DNA of 64,000 nucleotides from Blastocatellia bacterium (lineage in GTDB: Bacteria > Acidobacteriota > Blastocatellia > Pyrinomonadales > Pyrinomonadaceae), in NCBI GenBank assembly GCA_003487805.1, contig DNNE01000065.1:53300-117299 (forward strand), in the 5' to 3' direction. The notes below the pieces were generated by a model that made no database searches, was not told the origin of the DNA, and saw only the letters and a program-made list of their open reading frames with translations. Shown one piece after another: positions 53,418 to 62,204 of this stretch (within the stretch, counting starts at the first letter, position 1; each line of letters begins with the position of its first letter). A program made the translations under genes and the position numbers.

Positions 53418-53831
53418 GTGACCGAACAAACGACTCGACTCGTTTTGCCCAGCCACATTGAAGCGGTCGCCGATGCTGCCGCCGCCGTGACGGGCTTCAT
53501 TCGAAATTGCGGCGCGCCGGACGACGCAGCCTTTGGAATCGAAATGGCTGTGCGCGAAGCAGTAACGAACGCGATGGTCCACGGCAATCAGGAGGACGAG
53601 GCGAAATCCGTTGAAGTAGTCTTCAACTGTCACGGCAACGAACTCGAAGTGGAAGTCAGAGATCAGGGCGAAGGATTTGATCCTACGCATATTCCTGATC
53701 CGACTGATCCGGCGAACCTGATGAAGACTTCGGGTCGCGGTATCTTCCTGATGCGGACTTTTATGGACGATGTGCAGTACGTGCATCGACCTGAGGGCGG
53801 GACCGCCGTGCGGATGATCAAAAAATTCTAA
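53418..53831 (+). CDS. RsbW/SpoIIAB-like anti-sigma serine kinase
   Basis: Predicted protein kinase of the GHKL fold in a partner-switching system, 137 residues. It shows the N-box EMAVREAVTNAMVHG, the G1 box VRDQGEGFD, and SGRGIFLMRTFMDDV. The GTG at 53418 is preferred because it yields VTEQTTRLVLPSHIEAV, the usual RsbW opening. An upstream TTG frame begins at 53319 inside a TTGACA -35-like promoter and is unlikely. Two STAS antagonist genes follow on the same strand. Its sigma-factor partner is not in the window. Confidence 0.88.
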   Translation: MTEQTTRLVLPSHIEAVADAAAAVTGFIRNCGAPDDAAFGIEMAVREAVTNAMVHGNQEDEAKSVEVVFNCHGNELEVEVRDQGEGFDPTHIPDPTDPANLMKTSGRGIFLMRTFMDDVQYVHRPEGGTAVRMIKKF

Positions 53832-53856
53832 TTGGAGTTAGAGGAGAGATTCCCTT

Positions 53857-54204
53857 ATGGCAGAACTCAACATTCGCGAGCGGCAAGCCGGAGACGTGAC
53901 TGTCCTGGACATGGAGGGCCGCATCACGATCGGCGAAGGCAGCGTCGCTTTGCGCAGCGCCATCCGCCGGCTTTTGGAAGAAGGTAAGAAGAAAATCCTG
54001 CTGAATCTGGCGGGTGTGGGCTATATCGATTCGAGCGGCATTGGTGAACTCGTGTCGAGTTATACCGCGATTAATAAAGATGGCGGCCAGCTAAAACTTT
54101 TGAGTTTGACGCAGAAGCTTCGGGACCTGCTCACTATTACCAAGCTGTTGACCGTCTTTGATTCGTACGACGAAGAACCCGAAGCCCTAAGCAACTTCAA
54201 ATAG
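53857..54204 (+). CDS. STAS-domain anti-sigma factor antagonist (RsbV/SpoIIAA-like)
   Basis: A 115-residue STAS protein that, when unphosphorylated, would bind the RsbW-like kinase and release its sigma factor. The conserved phosphorylation segment is [15 protein letters not shown] near residue 58, after [10 protein letters not shown]. It starts 26 bp after the kinase gene, preceded by GGAGAG. A second, very similar paralog follows. Confidence 0.92.
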   Translation: MAELNIRERQAGDVTVLDMEGRITIGEGSVALRSAIRRLLEEGKKKILLNLAGVGYIDSSGIGELVSSYTAINKDGGQLKLLSLTQKLRDLLTITKLLTVFDSYDEEPEALSNFK

Positions 54205-54270
54205 ATCGAACAGAAGTCGACTTTAAAGCGTTTACTTGTTTGCGCGGAATTGATCGGGAGGATCTCACTA

Positions 54271-54618
54271 ATGGCTCAATTGACTATTAAGCAGCGACAG
54301 GCCGGCGATGTCGCGATTCTGGATCTTGATGGAGAAGTTCGCATCGGAGACAGCGCGACGGCTTTACGCGGTGCGATCCGTGAACTGGTTGCGGCGGGCA
54401 ACCAGAAGATCCTGCTGAATCTCGCCGGCGTGCGGTATATCGACTCCAGCGGCATCGGTGAATTGATCGCGAACTACACGACGGTCGGACGAAGCGGCGG
54501 CCATCTCAAGCTGTTGAACCTTACCGATAAGGTTCAGGATCTTTTGGTAATCACGAAACTGCTGACCGTGTTTGATGTGTATGAGGCCGAACCAGAAGCA
54601 CTGAGCAGTTTCAAATAG
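54271..54618 (+). CDS. Second STAS-domain anti-sigma factor antagonist
   Basis: A 115-residue paralog of the preceding STAS protein, obviously duplicated: [39 protein letters not shown] and [20 protein letters not shown] align almost residue for residue. The phosphorylation Ser in DSSGIGEL is present. GGGAGGATC lies upstream of the ATG at 54271; an in-frame TTG at 54250 is less likely. Two antagonists for one kinase suggests distinct inputs or dosage. Confidence 0.92.
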   Translation: MAQLTIKQRQAGDVAILDLDGEVRIGDSATALRGAIRELVAAGNQKILLNLAGVRYIDSSGIGELIANYTTVGRSGGHLKLLNLTDKVQDLLVITKLLTVFDVYEAEPEALSSFK

Positions 54619-54641
54619 GCGCTCCCCTAGTTTAATGAGAT

Positions 54642-54675
54642 GGCCCAGCAAAATCGCTGGGCCGTTTTCATTTTC
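54642..54675 (+). terminator. Rho-independent terminator of the partner-switch operon
   Basis: GGCCCAGC (54642-54649) pairs with GCTGGGCC (54656-54663), followed by gttttcatttt. Confidence 0.75.
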
Positions 54676-54693
54676 ATTGATCGCAGACGCGCC

Positions 54694-54771
54694 GGGCAGT
54701 AGCCCGACCGTTAGGGAGGGCGCTTAACGGCGATAGTTTTTGCGCGCTCCCTAACGGTCGGGCTACTGCCC
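54694..54771. repeat. Perfect 25-bp inverted repeat
   Basis: Positions 54694-54718 and 54747-54771 are exact reverse complements separated by 28 bases. It sits between the STAS terminator and the TPM gene. Confidence 0.85.
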
Positions 54772-54810
54772 CGTCTCTCTGTGGCTTATGCTAGACTGCG
54801 CTTCTAAAAA

Positions 54811-55440
54811 ATGAGTCGCGCTAAATTCGACAAGACCGCGGGTGACGCAATCGGCGCCGCTGTTCGCGAGATTGAAGCGGGGACGAACGCTGAGATTGTC
54901 GTTGCCGTGCGCGGCCGCTCGGGAACTTATCGTCACGCTGATTATCTTTTCGGCGCGGTCATCGCGTTCATTGGTCTGCTGTTTGTTCTTTTCTCACCCT
55001 TTGAATTTCACACCTTTTGGATTCCGTTCGATGTGATTGCCCTTTTTGTTGCCGGCGCCTTTGTGTCTTCGCGCGGTGATTGGATTCGGCGGTGCCTGAC
55101 AACGAAAGCATTTCGCGTTAAGACCGCGCGCGCGGGGGCCGCGGCAATGTTTTATGAAGCCGGCATCGCCAACACATCGGCGGAAAACGGTTTGCTGATC
55201 TATTTGTCGCTACTCGAGCGATGCATGGAAGTAATTGCGGATCGCGGAATTCTGACCGCGGTGCCGGCCTTAAAATGGAATCATGCGGTTTTTGAGTTGA
55301 AGGCTATTGGGGCCGATCCCGATCCAGACAAGTTGATTAAGGTCATGCGCGAGCTCGGGATCCTGCTCGCCGAATACTTACCAGCGACTGGCGAAAACCC
55401 GAACGAGTTGGCCGACGGACCGAGCATTGAACTGAGATGA
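54811..55440 (+). CDS. TPM-domain membrane protein
   Basis: A 209-residue protein. The N-terminal region (AAVREIEAGTNAEIVVAVRG) and the later SAENGLLIYLSLLERCMEVI with ADRGI match the TPM (Psb32/YgcG-like) fold; a pair of hydrophobic segments (about 45-85) is inserted between them. TPM proteins are thought to act in membrane-protein assembly or repair, but the role here is not known. Its stop overlaps the next start (ATGA), so it is coupled to a TIM44-like protein. Confidence 0.82.
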   Translation: MSRAKFDKTAGDAIGAAVREIEAGTNAEIVVAVRGRSGTYRHADYLFGAVIAFIGLLFVLFSPFEFHTFWIPFDVIALFVAGAFVSSRGDWIRRCLTTKAFRVKTARAGAAAMFYEAGIANTSAENGLLIYLSLLERCMEVIADRGILTAVPALKWNHAVFELKAIGADPDPDKLIKVMRELGILLAEYLPATGENPNELADGPSIELR

Positions 55441-56975
55441 CGCATTTCCGATTGCCGATTTCCAATTGCCGATTGACGACGCGCCTTGTTTTTGTGTGCT
55501 GGGCGCTATTCGGAATCGTGCTTTTGGCGACTGAGACTTTCGCGCGGGTCGGCGGCGGACAGTCTTACGGCGGTGGCGGTGGAAGTGGTGGCGGCGGAGG
55601 CGGTGGGGCGCTCATCTATCTGGTCATTCGCCTGCTGCTCTGGTTAACGATCGAGCATCCGGTGATCGGAATCCCAGTCGACATCATCGTAATCGCGCTG
55701 GTGATCTACTGGTTCGCAAAACCCGCGAGGAACAGCATTTCAATCGCCACCTCAGCGGTAGTCGCAGCGCCTGACGCGGTATCGACTGCTGTTCAGCAGC
55801 AGAATTTCCAAAAAGCCTTCAATCAACTGCGCCGTTTCGATCCTAATTTTTCTGAGATCATCTTTATTGATTTTTGTTACGCCCTGTATGGCAAAGCGCA
55901 TGAGGCACGCGGACGCGGCGCGAAGGCGCTGGATGAATTTTCGCCGTACTTGAGTGAGGCAGCACGCGACTCGCTCATAAAACTAAATCCGCCCAATCTC
56001 AAATCAATTGAAGGCATCATTATCGGCGCGATGCAGGTCATTGATGTACAAGGACTGGACACGCCAACCGTAACGATCGCCCTGGGGTTTGAGACGAACT
56101 ATACGGAAGTCGTCGATGGCAAACAGATGACTTACTACGTGCGTGAGCGTTGGTCGCTGGACCGAAAGCGCGACGCGCTTTCACCCACCCCGGAACATGC
56201 GACCGCTTTGCACTGTCCGCGTTGTGGCGCGCCTTTGCAAAAGGACACGAATGGAGCCTGCGCTTTTTGCAGCACGAAGATCGAAAGCGGCGAATTCCAG
56301 TGGTACGTGCAGAGCATCAGCACTCTCAGTCGCGAGGCGCGCGGGCCGTTGCTGACTTCTGATGTGCCCGAAGTCGGCACCAACTATCCGACGATCACGC
56401 AACCGAATTTCCCGGCGGTGCGCGTGGCTTTTGAGCAAAATAACCCCTCGTTCTCGTGGGGCGATTTCCAGGCGCGCGCGAGAATGATCTTTAATGAGCT
56501 GCAAACCGCCTGGTCAACTCTGAAATGGGAACGCGCGCGCCCGTTCGAAACGGACAATATTTTTCAGATGCATCGTTACTGGATCGAGGCGTACCAGCGG
56601 CAGGGTTTGAGGAACGCGCTTGACCAGTGTCAAATTACGGCGATGCAGCCGACCAGGATCAAAGTCGATGCATTCTACAACGCAATCACGCTTCGCATTT
56701 TCGCCCAAGGGTACGACTACACTGTGAGCCAGAGTGGACAAGTTGTGGCCGGCTCGAACAAAAACCTCAGAAAGTGGAGTGAATACTGGACATTTGTGCG
56801 CCACAGTAAAGCGAAGCCCGCGGCCGCGCGCGCGGATCTGAATTGCCCGAATTGTGGTGCGCCTTTGAAAGTCAACGCGACCGGCATCTGCGAGTTCTGC
56901 GGTGGAAAGATAACCTCAGGAGAGTTCGACTGGGTGCTTTCCAAGATCGAGCAGGACGAAAGCTACTCGGGATAG
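55437..56975 (+). CDS. TIM44-like protein with two zinc ribbons
   Basis: A 512-residue membrane-anchored protein. After a signal-like segment and a glycine-rich tract (about 40-57) comes a TM region (ALIYLVIRLLLWLTI; VDIIVIALVIYWF). Two TIM44-like domains follow, each capped by a zinc ribbon: residues about 100-255 with CPRCGAPLQKD...CAFC (about 262-281), and about 300-460 with CPNCGAPLKVN...CEFC (about 473-493). TIM44 domains bind membranes and unfolded proteins. The internal duplication and ATGA overlap with the TPM gene suggest a dedicated membrane-protein handling pair. Confidence 0.85.
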   Translation: MTHFRLPISNCRLTTRLVFVCWALFGIVLLATETFARVGGGQSYGGGGGSGGGGGGGALIYLVIRLLLWLTIEHPVIGIPVDIIVIALVIYWFAKPARNSISIATSAVVAAPDAVSTAVQQQNFQKAFNQLRRFDPNFSEIIFIDFCYALYGKAHEARGRGAKALDEFSPYLSEAARDSLIKLNPPNLKSIEGIIIGAMQVIDVQGLDTPTVTIALGFETNYTEVVDGKQMTYYVRERWSLDRKRDALSPTPEHATALHCPRCGAPLQKDTNGACAFCSTKIESGEFQWYVQSISTLSREARGPLLTSDVPEVGTNYPTITQPNFPAVRVAFEQNNPSFSWGDFQARARMIFNELQTAWSTLKWERARPFETDNIFQMHRYWIEAYQRQGLRNALDQCQITAMQPTRIKVDAFYNAITLRIFAQGYDYTVSQSGQVVAGSNKNLRKWSEYWTFVRHSKAKPAAARADLNCPNCGAPLKVNATGICEFCGGKITSGEFDWVLSKIEQDESYSG

Positions 56976-57014
56976 TCGGGCGGTCTCTCGGGCAGAAGCA
57001 AAACAATTATTTTC

Positions 57015-57125
57015 CATTTGTCATTGGACATTTGTCATTTGCTCAGCTGTTCGTAAGAAACCACCCACATTTGAATCTCAGACTCGCGACAGAATATCCA
57101 AATGACAAACGTCCAATGACAAATG
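57015..57125. repeat. 27-bp inverted repeat pair
   Basis: Positions 57015-57041 and 57099-57125 are reverse complements with one mismatch in 27 (CATTTGTCATTGGAC type). The remainder of the 355-bp gap before the CarD gene shows no supported ORF. Confidence 0.85.
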
Positions 57126-57330
57126 ATAAATAGTGCTTTCTCTGGCCCAGCGATGGCGGTGTTAACTCCATGTGTACGCTAGAGCCTTGACGCTGCCTCA
57201 GGGCGCTTGCTAGACTCAAATCAGTTCAACGTATTGACCCGATCACCAATCTCTCGTTTGGAAGTTTTTTCTATCAGCCGCGCAAAGATGCGACTAGCCA
57301 GGTGCTCGTAAAACTGTCGGAGGTGAAAAG

Positions 57331-57876
57331 GTGGGCTTCAAGGTCGGCCAGAAAGTCGTTTACCCCAACCACGGTATCGGCACAATCGAACAAATAGAGC
57401 AGAAGCAGATCGGCGCGGTAGCGCTGCCGTTTTATACGCTTCGGCTCGCCGCAACGAATTCCCTCGTTCTGGTTCCCGTTTCCAACGCCAATGAGGTGGG
57501 CCTTCGCCGGCCCATAACTTCCAGTGAGTGCGACGTGCTCTTCAAGTCTCTGTCGAGCGACTTTGCCACGCCGCCGAATGATTGGAAGGACCGCTTTAAG
57601 GATTTTTCGGACAAGATGCGCACCGGAAATATCTTTGAAGTTGCTGAGGTGCTGAAACATCTTAGTTATCTTAGCCAGATTAAACCACTCTCATTCCGGG
57701 AACAGCGAATGTTTGAGCGCTCCCGCTATCTGGTCGTTTCGGAACTTGCCGCAGTTTGTCGTCAACCCGAATGCAATATCGAACCTCGCGTTGATGATGC
57801 CCTGACACAAGCATGTTCCAGGCACGATCAGCGACCCAACGGTCGGGCGCGCGCGGCGGTTGCCGGCGCGCATTGA
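57331..57876 (+). CDS. CarD/CdnL-family transcription regulator
   Basis: An RNA-polymerase-binding regulator of 181 residues. The N-terminal RID domain opens FKVGQKVVYPNHGIGTIEQI and contains FYTLRLAATNSLVLVPVSNA; the helical C-terminal domain includes WKDRFKDFSDKM and LSFREQRMFERSRYLVVSEL. The start is GTG, preceded by GGAGGTGAAAAG. CarD/CdnL proteins stabilise open promoter complexes, often at rRNA promoters. The last 20 residues are an extra basic tail. Confidence 0.93.
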   Translation: MGFKVGQKVVYPNHGIGTIEQIEQKQIGAVALPFYTLRLAATNSLVLVPVSNANEVGLRRPITSSECDVLFKSLSSDFATPPNDWKDRFKDFSDKMRTGNIFEVAEVLKHLSYLSQIKPLSFREQRMFERSRYLVVSELAAVCRQPECNIEPRVDDALTQACSRHDQRPNGRARAAVAGAH

Positions 57877-57995
57877 AAGTTAACAAGCCCAACAAATTAG
57901 TGCGGCTTGCCCTGATTGGTCGTCGTGTGTCCGCTCAGGTTCGGCGGCGATCGTGTTAAGATACCGGGCAAATACTCCTGCTTTGTTGATGCGAA

Positions 57996-59411
57996 ATGGA
58001 TGATCCTGCGAGTTACTCTCTAGCCATTCTGGCTGACGGCGTACAGCACTCCACGACCGTACTTACGATCTTCGCAAAGTTGTTTGCGGTATTGTTTTTT
58101 GTCGTCGCAAACGGTTTTTTCGTGGGCGCTGAATTCGCGCTGGTGTCTGTGCGGCGAACCCGCCTGGAAACTCGAGCCGCCGCGGGCAGCAGCCGCGCGC
58201 AAGCGGCGCTACGGCTCATAGACGATCCGACATTCTTTATTTCAGCCACGCAATTGGGCATTACGATCGCATCCCTCGCCCTGGGATGGATTGGCGAGCC
58301 AACTGTCGCGACGTTATTGGAACCGATTGCCGCGGCGGTCGCTCCGCCGGGCAGGGCGGCGGCGATCGCTCATGTGTTAGCGATTGTGCTCGCCTTCGCG
58401 AGCATCACCTTCCTGCATATCGTCCTGGGCGAGCTAATGCCCAAAATGTTCGCGCTGGAACGCGCTGAGGGTTTGGCCCTGGTCGTCTCGCGCCCGCTGG
58501 AGTTGTTCGCAAAAGTCTTTCGCCCGTTTATCTTTGTCTTCAACCGAACAGGTCAAAGTCTGGCCCGCGTGCTTGGCTTCGAAGCTTCGTTACAGCATGC
58601 GGCCGTCTACAGCGAGACGGAGTTACGGCAGCTAATCGATATCTCAAGAGAAAGCGGTCACCTGCGCGCCGAAGAACGACGGCTGATTCATCGGGTGTTT
58701 GAATTCTCAGACACACTGGTGCGCGAGGCCATGGTGCCGCGACCGGCAATCGCCGCTCTGTCGGCTGACTGTTCACTCGCGGATATCACCGCGGCTTTTC
58801 AGCAACACCGGTATTCACGTCTGCCCGTTTATCGCGATTCGCTGGACAACGTAATTGGCTTTATTCACAGCAAGGATTTGATTCCTTACCTGCTGCGACC
58901 GCAGGACTTCAAACTGGAATACGTGTTACAGCCGCCGATGTACGTTGTCGACACGGCGCGTCTGGAGGACGTACTGCGGCAAATGCAGAAAGCAAAGTCT
59001 CATTTCGGATTTGTCGTCGACGAGCATGGAGGCGTCGAAGGGATCATCACGCTCGAAGATTTGCTGGAAGAGATCGTCGGCGATATTTCTGACGAGCATG
59101 ATGAGGAAGTCAACGAGCAAATCACGCCAGTCAGCGATCGAAGTTATATCCTTGATGGCGCGCTGGCGGTGCGCGATCTGAATCGGCGGTTAAAGACTTC
59201 GTTGCCTGAGTCCGAAGGCTATACCACGATAGGCGGTTTCCTGATGAGCGTCGCCGGTCACGTTCTTCAACCCGGTGAGGAGATTGAACACGTAGGGCTG
59301 CGTTTTGTAATTGAAAAGGTCGAGCGCCGCCGGTTGCTGCGAGTACGATTGGAACTGCCGGAAAAGAAAGTTGACACCAACGCGACGGAAACGGCCAACG
59401 CGGCGCGCTGA
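57996..59411 (+). CDS. CNNM/CorC-family membrane protein (DUF21, CBS, CorC_HlyC)
   Basis: A 471-residue membrane protein likely involved in divalent-cation (Mg/Co) efflux. The DUF21 transmembrane domain spans about 20-205 (VVANGFFVGAEFALVSVRRT; SATQLGITIASLALGWIGEP; HIVLGELMPKMFALE). A CBS pair follows at about 245-365 (REAMVPRPAIAALS; YSRLPVYRDSLDNVIGFIHS; VVDEHGGVEGIITLEDLLEE) and a CorC_HlyC domain at about 380-455 (LPESEGYTTIGGFLMSVAG). The domain order is complete. Confidence 0.93.
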   Translation: MDDPASYSLAILADGVQHSTTVLTIFAKLFAVLFFVVANGFFVGAEFALVSVRRTRLETRAAAGSSRAQAALRLIDDPTFFISATQLGITIASLALGWIGEPTVATLLEPIAAAVAPPGRAAAIAHVLAIVLAFASITFLHIVLGELMPKMFALERAEGLALVVSRPLELFAKVFRPFIFVFNRTGQSLARVLGFEASLQHAAVYSETELRQLIDISRESGHLRAEERRLIHRVFEFSDTLVREAMVPRPAIAALSADCSLADITAAFQQHRYSRLPVYRDSLDNVIGFIHSKDLIPYLLRPQDFKLEYVLQPPMYVVDTARLEDVLRQMQKAKSHFGFVVDEHGGVEGIITLEDLLEEIVGDISDEHDEEVNEQITPVSDRSYILDGALAVRDLNRRLKTSLPESEGYTTIGGFLMSVAGHVLQPGEEIEHVGLRFVIEKVERRRLLRVRLELPEKKVDTNATETANAAR

Positions 59412-59452
59412 AGACTCATAGACAAACCTAAGTCCCGCCCAATCTTTCAAGG

Positions 59453-60997
59453 ATGCCCAGGACTAATGCACGAAAAGGCTTCTTCATCTTCACTGCAACT
59501 GTTATGAGTGTGTTAAGCGCCAGCGGGGTTTGGTGGGCGCAAACTCCTCCAGCCAATCGACCTCAATCAAACAAGCCTTCAAGCAGTTCGCCGGCGAACA
59601 CGGCCTTCTCACAAGCCAACGATGAAACCAGACTCCAACTTGAAAGTCTGATTGCGCTAGCGCATTCCGCCTCTCCCGAGGTTGAAGCGGATCTGCTGTT
59701 CACTACAGTGTCGTTGAACCTAATCCCCGATAAACGGCGTCAAATTGAATTGCTCGACGAGGCATTTCAAACCGCATCTCGGGTGAAAGAGCCAATCAGA
59801 AAGAAGTCGTGGGGACTACTGGTGGATACGCGTTCTGGCTATAAGCAAAGAGCGTTTGACCTGCAGTTAGACCGCCTTTCGATACAAAGTCAGGCCATTC
59901 TGAAAACGATTCCGCTCGACTCTCCGCGTGCCAGAATAATGCTCCAGAGTGTCGCCCTCCCGAAAACCGAGTCATTGGATTGCAAAGACTCGTTAGTGCC
60001 CGACTTCAGCGCCTATTATCAGATGGTTATGTTGGTCGCCGAGCACTGCTTTACGCCTGATGAGATCAAAGCCCAATCTCATGTCCAACTAATAACTGAT
60101 CAGCTCGACGGCATTAAGTCAGTTTCCCAGGCCACTGCGGCTCTGAAGGCGTTGGCGGGTGCAACACTATCAGACGAAGAATTCTCGCGGATACTAGTTA
60201 GTCTCGCAAATGCATTTGCACGAGCCTCGGCCGATCCCCGCGCTTTTGCGTTTGCTCTGCAGCGCGATGGACTTGTCACGGTCGCGGCGAACTTTATTGC
60301 CACGCTTAAGAAGCGCGGTATTCCAACCGATGAGTTCACCGCCAAGATTCACGATTTCTTAATAAGGAACATGTCAGGAGAAGTTTGTGCAGATGCAAAC
60401 TGGATCAAGCAGCAGCGAGTGGTTATGCCGCGCGAACTGGAGGCGATCAACTTACAGTTCAAGTCCCCCATTACAACCGACGAGCTAAGTCCAGCGCGAT
60501 TCGGGGAAGAGTCCGTTGATGCTAAGTATTGGATGACCCCAAAGGCCAAGAGCCTTCTACAGATGGCCAAGGCCTTGCGCTTTGCTGAAGATGAACGGCC
60601 TTTGTCGCCGGAGGACCGCACCACCGAAGAATGGCATCGAAAGCTCCTGGCATTTCTGGATCAACTCGAAGGCTGGGACGCAACATCCGAACTGTCTGAA
60701 GACGATTATTTCCAGCAAAGATGCAATATGTACTGGGTCCTGGTCGATCTTTGCCCCGATGATCTCCAGCGGGATGCGGTGCTAAGAGCGTATGGGAAGT
60801 ACCTCAAAGAAATGAACGACACGTACAAGGGTCGTATTGAGTGGATATCTCCGGTCAAGGATTATCTGATGATATTGCGCACAAAAAACAAGAAGATAGT
60901 GAAGTCATCATTGGACCCGTGGTTGTCCTCAAGCGACAGCACGCTGAGAATCTATGCCGAGCTGGCAACCCTGAACCCTGGGTCCAAACCTTCGTGA
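59453..60997 (+). CDS. Secreted hypothetical protein
   Basis: A 514-residue protein with an N-terminal signal (FFIFTATVMSVLSASGVWWA) followed by a Pro/Ser linker (about 32-52). The remainder is mainly helical (RQIELLDEAFQTASRVKEPI; DEIKAQSHVQLITDQLDGIK; ISPVKDYLMILRTKNKK) and contains no catalytic motif I recognise. Its 3' end overlaps the 3' end of egtD on the opposite strand by 46 bp. It lies 42 bp after the CNNM gene. Confidence 0.75.
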   Translation: MPRTNARKGFFIFTATVMSVLSASGVWWAQTPPANRPQSNKPSSSSPANTAFSQANDETRLQLESLIALAHSASPEVEADLLFTTVSLNLIPDKRRQIELLDEAFQTASRVKEPIRKKSWGLLVDTRSGYKQRAFDLQLDRLSIQSQAILKTIPLDSPRARIMLQSVALPKTESLDCKDSLVPDFSAYYQMVMLVAEHCFTPDEIKAQSHVQLITDQLDGIKSVSQATAALKALAGATLSDEEFSRILVSLANAFARASADPRAFAFALQRDGLVTVAANFIATLKKRGIPTDEFTAKIHDFLIRNMSGEVCADANWIKQQRVVMPRELEAINLQFKSPITTDELSPARFGEESVDAKYWMTPKAKSLLQMAKALRFAEDERPLSPEDRTTEEWHRKLLAFLDQLEGWDATSELSEDDYFQQRCNMYWVLVDLCPDDLQRDAVLRAYGKYLKEMNDTYKGRIEWISPVKDYLMILRTKNKKIVKSSLDPWLSSSDSTLRIYAELATLNPGSKPS

Positions 60998-62022
60998 TCG
61001 CTGGCGCGAAACAGGTTACTGCTAAACCGTTTCTGCTTATCCAGCCATGTTTGCTCTAAATCGAAGCCAGTCTCTTTTCCCAAACGTCTGAGGTCCTCCA
61101 GATCATATTTGCAAGCACTCTCGACATAGATCCTTTCGCCGGCTTCGAGATGAATCGACATATTCAATTCACGAATCTCGACAGACTGGGCCCGCAGGCT
61201 CTCCAGATAAACCTCCACGCGTCCGGCCTGTTCGTTGTAAAAAGAGCGCAGGCCGAAAGCCCATAAGTCGAAATTCGCGTTGAACTCTCGATTGATGCGA
61301 CCGAGTTCGTTGACGATGAAGGCTCGGGTTACTCCCAACGAATCGTTGTACGCAGCCTCGAGCGTTTGGGGAGCCTTCTTCAGATCGGCGCCCAGCAGCA
61401 AAACATCTTCAGGCCGTAGCACGCGACGAATCGTGGTCAAAAAATTTCGGGCGTCAGCAGGCTCGAAGTTGCCGATGTTCGATCCGAGGAAGAGAACCAA
61501 CACCGGGTGCGGCCCCAGCGGCGGCAAGGCGTCGAGGGCCTGAAAGTAATCGGCGGCATACGCGTTAATTCTCAACCGTGGATACGAGTCGAGCAGGGCG
61601 TGCGAACTTTCTGCGAGTGCCGACGCCGAGATGTCCACGGGAATGAAAAGCAGTTCCTGACGCTGCTTCATGAACGCGTCTATGATGGTCCGCGTTTTCT
61701 CGGCGCTGCCGCTGCCCAGTTCGATCAATGTGTCGCAGTTGGGAATCCCGGCGATGATCTCATCGGCGTGAGTTTTGAGAATTTCGTCTTCCGCGCGGGT
61801 CAGATAGTATTCGTCAACCTCACAAATCGCTTCGAACAGACGGGAGCCAAGTTCATCGTATAAATATTTTGGGAAGAGATGTTTCGGCGAGGATGATAGG
61901 CCCTCACGAATGTCCTGAGAGAATTCGGCGTGGCCGTTGCGTTGCGCCAGATCGTGTATGACCAAACGCGAACGTGGTTCGCCGAGCTTTGCCTGGTTAG
62001 TCAGATTCTCTCCGTTTTGCAC
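60952..62022 (-). CDS. egtD: L-histidine N(alpha)-methyltransferase (ergothioneine synthesis)
   Basis: Trimethylates histidine to hercynine, the first step of ergothioneine synthesis. The 356 residues match EgtD: FSQDIREGLSSSPKHLFPKY, LFEAICEVDEYYLTRAE, the SAM motif IELGSGSAEKTR, FLGSNIGNFEP and the C-terminal MSIHLEAGERIYVESACKYD. It is complete. The partner sulfoxide synthase egtB is not in the window, so ergothioneine synthesis cannot be confirmed from this segment. Its tail overlaps the converging gene. Confidence 0.92.
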   Translation of the reverse strand: MQNGENLTNQAKLGEPRSRLVIHDLAQRNGHAEFSQDIREGLSSSPKHLFPKYLYDELGSRLFEAICEVDEYYLTRAEDEILKTHADEIIAGIPNCDTLIELGSGSAEKTRTIIDAFMKQRQELLFIPVDISASALAESSHALLDSYPRLRINAYAADYFQALDALPPLGPHPVLVLFLGSNIGNFEPADARNFLTTIRRVLRPEDVLLLGADLKKAPQTLEAAYNDSLGVTRAFIVNELGRINREFNANFDLWAFGLRSFYNEQAGRVEVYLESLRAQSVEIRELNMSIHLEAGERIYVESACKYDLEDLRRLGKETGFDLEQTWLDKQKRFSSNLFRASDHEGLDPGFRVASSA

Positions 62023-62082
62023 TTACGGGAAAATAATCAGATGGGGGTTGCGTTGGACGAGGGATTATACGCACGGACTTCC

Positions 62083-62123
62083 AGGAACAGAAAGGGCAGT
62101 CGAGGGATAAACTCGACTGCCCT
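62083..62123 (-). terminator. Terminator hairpin of the double-PDZ gene
   Basis: A perfect 12-bp stem (62093-62104 with 62112-62123) with a 7-base loop is followed, on the minus strand, by TTTCTGTTCC. Confidence 0.6.
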
Positions 62124-62204
62124 GTGATCGCCTTTCTTTAGCGAAAGTTTAGAGGAGGCACTTGTGCCGCTCAGCGCGGCATTTTAGTGGGGCGTCTAAA
62201 CGAT

